64,000 nt of DNA from Tepidicella baoligensis (GTDB lineage Bacteria > Pseudomonadota > Gammaproteobacteria > Burkholderiales > Burkholderiaceae_C): NCBI RefSeq assembly GCF_013432195.1, contig NZ_JACCDB010000009.1:1-64000 (forward strand), in the 5' to 3' direction. The notes under the pieces were generated by a model that did no database searches, was not told where the DNA came from, and was given only the letters and a program-made list of their open reading frames with translations. Below are positions 61,154-64,000 of the stretch, piece after piece. The position numbers and the translations under genes were made by a program. Position 1 is the first letter of the stretch, and each line of letters starts with the position of its first letter.

Positions 61154-61984
61154 TCAGGGCGTCCAGTTCACCCACCCACTGTAAGCGGTGACCAAAATCA
61201 GCAGCCCGAACCCGATGCGGTACCAGGCAAACGGCACGAAGGTGTGGCTGGCCACATAACGCATCAGCCACTTCACACACACCCAGGCCGACGCCCACGA
61301 CACCACCAGGCCCACAGCGAAGAAGGGCAAGTCTTCCACACTGAGCAGGGCACGGTGCTTGAACAAGTCGTAAGCTGCGGCCCCAAACAACATGGGAATG
61401 GCGAGGAAGAAGCTGAATTCGGTGGCGGCCCGGCGTGAAAAGCCCAGTGCCATGGCCCCAATGATGGTGGCCCCCGAGCGGCTCACGCCAGGCACCAGCG
61501 CCAGGCACTGGATCAGGCCCACGGCCAAGGCATCGCGCCAGCGCACCGTGTCCACATCGTCGATCCGCTGGGCGGGTTGCCTGACCTGACGAGCCTCCAC
61601 CCACAGCATCACCACCCCACCGGCAATGAAGCTGGTTGCCACCACCAGGGGGTTGAACAACACGCCTTTGATCACGTCGATGAACAGCACACCCGCCAGC
61701 GCCGCCGGGAAGAAGCCGAGCAAAATGTTGCCCGTGAAGCGCTGAGCGCGCGCCTCGTGCGGCAAGTCCACCACCGTCTGCAGCAGCCGCTGCATATAGA
61801 GCGAGACGATGGCGAGGATGGCCCCGGTCTGAATCACCACCTCGAAAACCTTGATTTTTTCTCCTTCCAGCCCGAGCAGCGTGGAAGTGAGGATCAGGTG
61901 TCCCGTAGATGAAATGGGCAGAAATTCGGTCAGGCCCTCCACCACGCCCATGACGGCGGCCTTGAGCAGCAACACAATATCCAT
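61154..61984 (-). CDS. uppP: Undecaprenyl-diphosphatase UppP (BacA)
   Basis: 276 residues with about eight membrane helices. The two family motifs [15 protein letters not shown] and [10 protein letters not shown] carry the catalytic residues. It dephosphorylates undecaprenyl pyrophosphate to recycle the cell-wall lipid carrier and confers bacitracin resistance. ATG 61984 gives [11 protein letters not shown], matching the family; the frame extends upstream to 62017. Confidence 0.94.
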   Translation of the reverse strand: MDIVLLLKAAVMGVVEGLTEFLPISSTGHLILTSTLLGLEGEKIKVFEVVIQTGAILAIVSLYMQRLLQTVVDLPHEARAQRFTGNILLGFFPAALAGVLFIDVIKGVLFNPLVVATSFIAGGVVMLWVEARQVRQPAQRIDDVDTVRWRDALAVGLIQCLALVPGVSRSGATIIGAMALGFSRRAATEFSFFLAIPMLFGAAAYDLFKHRALLSVEDLPFFAVGLVVSWASAWVCVKWLMRYVASHTFVPFAWYRIGFGLLILVTAYSGWVNWTP

Positions 61985-62002
61985 GAGGTCTGGCGCGCAA
62001 AC

Positions 62003-62027
62003 AAAAAGCACAGGCACCGGCCTGTGC
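62003..62027 (-). terminator. Rho-independent terminator of the His-rich gene
   Basis: GCACAGG (62008-62014) pairs with CCTGTGC (62021-62027), loop CACCGG, and the minus strand continues with TTTTT. It lies about 85 bases after the His-rich gene and just ahead of uppP. Confidence 0.7.
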
Positions 62028-62110
62028 AGGAGCTAAAACCCCGATCGTAGCTGAAGGGCGTCCACACCCTTACCCGACCAACGCTAGACAGTTGCCGCGC
62101 AGGCTCCGGC

Positions 62111-62467
62111 TCAGCGCCAATGCGGGCGGTTGGGCGGCGCGCTTTGCACCACCGTCACCGGCGCGCTGCCGTGGTAATGATGATGGTGCACATGCGTGAC
62201 TTGCTGGTTCCGCGATTTGTTGTGCTTGGCATGCCGGTGCCCAGGCGGCACCCAACCGTGGTGATGGACAGGCGCCACCACCACTGGCCGTGGGCTATGC
62301 ACCACCACCGGGTACTGCACCACCACGGGCGGCACATTGCTCACCCCCACATGCACGCCGGGCTGGTGCACACCAATGGACCAATACACATTGCCCGCTT
62401 GCGCCAAACCGGCAGCACTCAGTACGATGCCAGCAGCAGCCGAACGCAGTCCATAGATTCGTTTCAT
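62111..62467 (-). CDS. Secreted histidine-rich small protein
   Basis: 118 residues. A signal peptide (MKRIYGLRSAAAGIVLSAAGLAQA, cleavage near AQA) precedes a Val/Pro-rich stretch (VPPVVVQYPVVVHSPRPVVVAP). A His-rich basic region follows (VHHHGWVPPGHRHAKHNK and THVHHHHYHG), giving at least 17 His. It resembles poorly characterised periplasmic proteins of Comamonadaceae. Zn, Cu or Ni binding is likely from composition; no domain is recognised. An AAAGGA ribosome site precedes the ATG. Confidence 0.75.
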   Translation of the reverse strand: MKRIYGLRSAAAGIVLSAAGLAQAGNVYWSIGVHQPGVHVGVSNVPPVVVQYPVVVHSPRPVVVAPVHHHGWVPPGHRHAKHNKSRNQQVTHVHHHHYHGSAPVTVVQSAPPNRPHWR

Positions 62468-62631
62468 GGCGTCATCCTTTCCAAATCACATGCGGTCGTC
62501 AGAACCGATGGCTTCATTACAGGTCCAAAACCCTGTTACCTGCTTACCAGACGTGTGAAGAACGTATCGAACCGTAACCGTGGCATCAGACCTGCCTGCC
62601 GCCACATCACGCCAAGACGAAAATTCCATCC

Positions 62632-63999
62632 ATGAAACACGCAGCCACCCCCTACCAGCCCCTGCACGAGCAGTTGTCAGCCGCCTTGGGCCGCCAGCGG
62701 CTCAGCCGCCGCCAGGCCTTGTGGCTGCTGGGCGCCAGCGTGTCCGCCACCAGCCTAGGAGCCTTGCAGGGATGTGCGCAATCCCCCGTGACGGGGGAAC
62801 GCATTCTGGTGGGCATGAGCGAAAGCCAGGAACGCGCGGCCGACGCCCAGTACGCCCCGCACCAGTTCTCTGAAGACCTGGGGGCGATACAGGACGACGC
62901 CGTCAACCGCTATGTGAGCACGGTCGGCGCCGTCATCCACCAGCACACGCACCGGCCCCAGATGCCCTACAGCTACCGGGTGCTGAATGCCAACTACGTG
63001 AACGCCTACACCTTCCCCGCCGGGTCCATGGGCGTGACGCGCGGCATTCTGGTCAACTTGCAAGACGAAGCCGAGCTGGCTGCCCTGCTCGGCCATGAAA
63101 TGGGACATGTGAACGCCCGCCATGCCGCCCAGCGCAGCGGCCAAGGCCTGCTGGCCAGCGTCGCCCTGATGGGCATGGCCATGATGGTGGACGACAAGTG
63201 GGCCGATGTGGCATTGGTGGGCGGGCAGATTGGCGCCAGCGCGCTGCTGGCCTCCTATTCGCGGGACAACGAGCGCGAAGCCGATGCGCTGGGCCAGGAA
63301 TACCTGGTGCGCGCGGGCTACCCCGCCAACGGCATGACGCACCTGCACCAGCTGCTCGTGGCGCAGGAAAAACAAGCCCCCAGCCTGCTGCAAACCATGT
63401 TCAGCTCCCATCCCATGAGCACCGAACGGGTGGCCACGGCCGAACGTTTGGCCCAAACGCAATACGCCCACACCCTCAACCGCCCGAACCGGCGCGAACG
63501 CTTCATGGACGAAACGGCCAGCTTGCGGCGCCTCAAACCCACCATCGAAGCCTGCCAGCAAGGTGAAATGGCCATGAGCCGCAAGCAACTGCCCGCCGCG
63601 CAAACGGCGTTTGCCAAAGCCATCCAGGCCACCCCGCAGGACTATGCCGCCAACCTGCGCATGGCCCAGTGCTTGCAAGCCATGGGCAAAACGCAAGAAG
63701 CCCGCAGCTACGCCCTGAACGCTCAAAACATCTACCCCCAGGAGGCTCAGGCTCACAAAGTGGCAGGTGTGCTGGCCTTGCAGCTGAGGCAACCCCAACA
63801 AGCCTATGAGCACCTGACCCAATTTGACCGGCAGCTGCCGGGCAACCCCGGCATCACCTTTCTGCGCGGGGTGGCGCTGGAAGGCATGGGCAACCGACGC
63901 GAAGCCGCCGTGCTGTACCAGCGCTTCCTGCAAACCAACATCCAAGGCCAAGCCGCGCAATACGCGGCCAGCCGCTTGCAGGCATGGGGGGTTCGGTGA
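62632..63999 (+). CDS. M48 metalloprotease with TPRs, Tat-type lipoprotein (BepA-like)
   Basis: 455 residues. The N-terminus has a twin-arginine motif (SRRQALWLL) and then a lipobox LQGC (Cys near residue 48), so it looks like a Tat-exported lipoprotein. The M48 domain has HEMGHVNARH (HExxH) and third ligand EREADALG. Three or four TPR-like repeats fill the C-terminal third (LPAAQTAFAKAIQATP, GKTQEARSYALNAQNIYP). BepA-like enzymes survey outer-membrane protein assembly. The gene ends one base before the window ends. Confidence 0.9.
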   Translation: MKHAATPYQPLHEQLSAALGRQRLSRRQALWLLGASVSATSLGALQGCAQSPVTGERILVGMSESQERAADAQYAPHQFSEDLGAIQDDAVNRYVSTVGAVIHQHTHRPQMPYSYRVLNANYVNAYTFPAGSMGVTRGILVNLQDEAELAALLGHEMGHVNARHAAQRSGQGLLASVALMGMAMMVDDKWADVALVGGQIGASALLASYSRDNEREADALGQEYLVRAGYPANGMTHLHQLLVAQEKQAPSLLQTMFSSHPMSTERVATAERLAQTQYAHTLNRPNRRERFMDETASLRRLKPTIEACQQGEMAMSRKQLPAAQTAFAKAIQATPQDYAANLRMAQCLQAMGKTQEARSYALNAQNIYPQEAQAHKVAGVLALQLRQPQQAYEHLTQFDRQLPGNPGITFLRGVALEGMGNRREAAVLYQRFLQTNIQGQAAQYAASRLQAWGVR

Positions 64000-64000
64000 A

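Overview
The window looks like chromosomal DNA of a high-GC betaproteobacterium of the order Burkholderiales, most likely family Comamonadaceae (Hydrogenophaga, Acidovorax or Variovorax relatives). The evidence is the gene orders cysS-alkA-accA-tilS-lysC-tRNA-Ser, cysI-DUF934-cysH-cysD-cysN and thiO-thiS-thiG-thiE, a stand-alone CysI, an Anbu proteasome homologue, and a GC-rich palindromic repeat of a type I recall as common in this family. Taxonomy is inferred from gene content and was not tested by a search.

Layout. 1-5.7 kb: the start of a leftward gene with a twin-arginine signal and an FNR-like box in front, an isochorismatase-family hydrolase, an NlpC/P60 peptidase, a YdcH-like protein, a large basic amino acid decarboxylase and an NfeD/paraslipin pair. 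5.7-12.7 kb: tRNA-Ser(GGA), rpiA, pyrD, an FAD oxidoreductase, dsbB, a ferredoxin-NADP reductase, yggX and mnmC. 12.9-18.4 kb: the assimilatory sulfate reduction operon cysI-DUF934-cysH-cysD-cysN, whose cysN carries an in-frame repeat insertion. 18.5-19.9 kb: fdxA plus a type-2 ferredoxin reductase. 19.9-24 kb: thiamine genes, thiD diverging from thiO-thiS-thiG-thiE. 

24.1-36.3 kb is an accessory block bracketed by tRNA-Asn(GTT) and tRNA-Ser(GCT). It starts with insertion-sequence debris at the 3' end of tRNA-Asn. It then holds a catabolic cluster: branched-chain-type ABC transporter, two short-chain dehydrogenases, an alpha/beta hydrolase, a MarR regulator and a HAPMO-like Baeyer-Villiger monooxygenase. 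An LTA-synthase-like membrane sulfatase follows. The catabolic part is visibly less GC-rich than its surroundings. Alcohol dehydrogenase, Baeyer-Villiger oxidation and ester hydrolysis together make a plausible ketone-degradation route with its own importer. This is the most likely source of new biology in the window.

36.3-45.4 kb returns to the core: tRNA-Ser, lysC, tilS, accA, alkA-like and cysS leftward, and a TPR lipid-or-periplasm protein, two cyclophilins, lpxH and mtfA rightward. 45.4-53.3 kb is one leftward run: Ser/Thr kinase, PP2C phosphatase, rph, rdgB, hemW, a CBS protein and a DUF349 protein. 53.3-57.5 kb: yicC, gmk, rpoZ and the (p)ppGpp enzyme. 57.5-64 kb: greB, Anbu with an alpha/beta hydrolase, an MFS transporter, uppP, a histidine-rich secreted protein and a Tat/lipobox M48 metalloprotease with TPRs.

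The genome is compact. Many same-strand genes overlap by ATGA or TGATG, and several convergent pairs overlap at their 3' ends. I saw no CRISPR array, integrase, phage module or rRNA gene.
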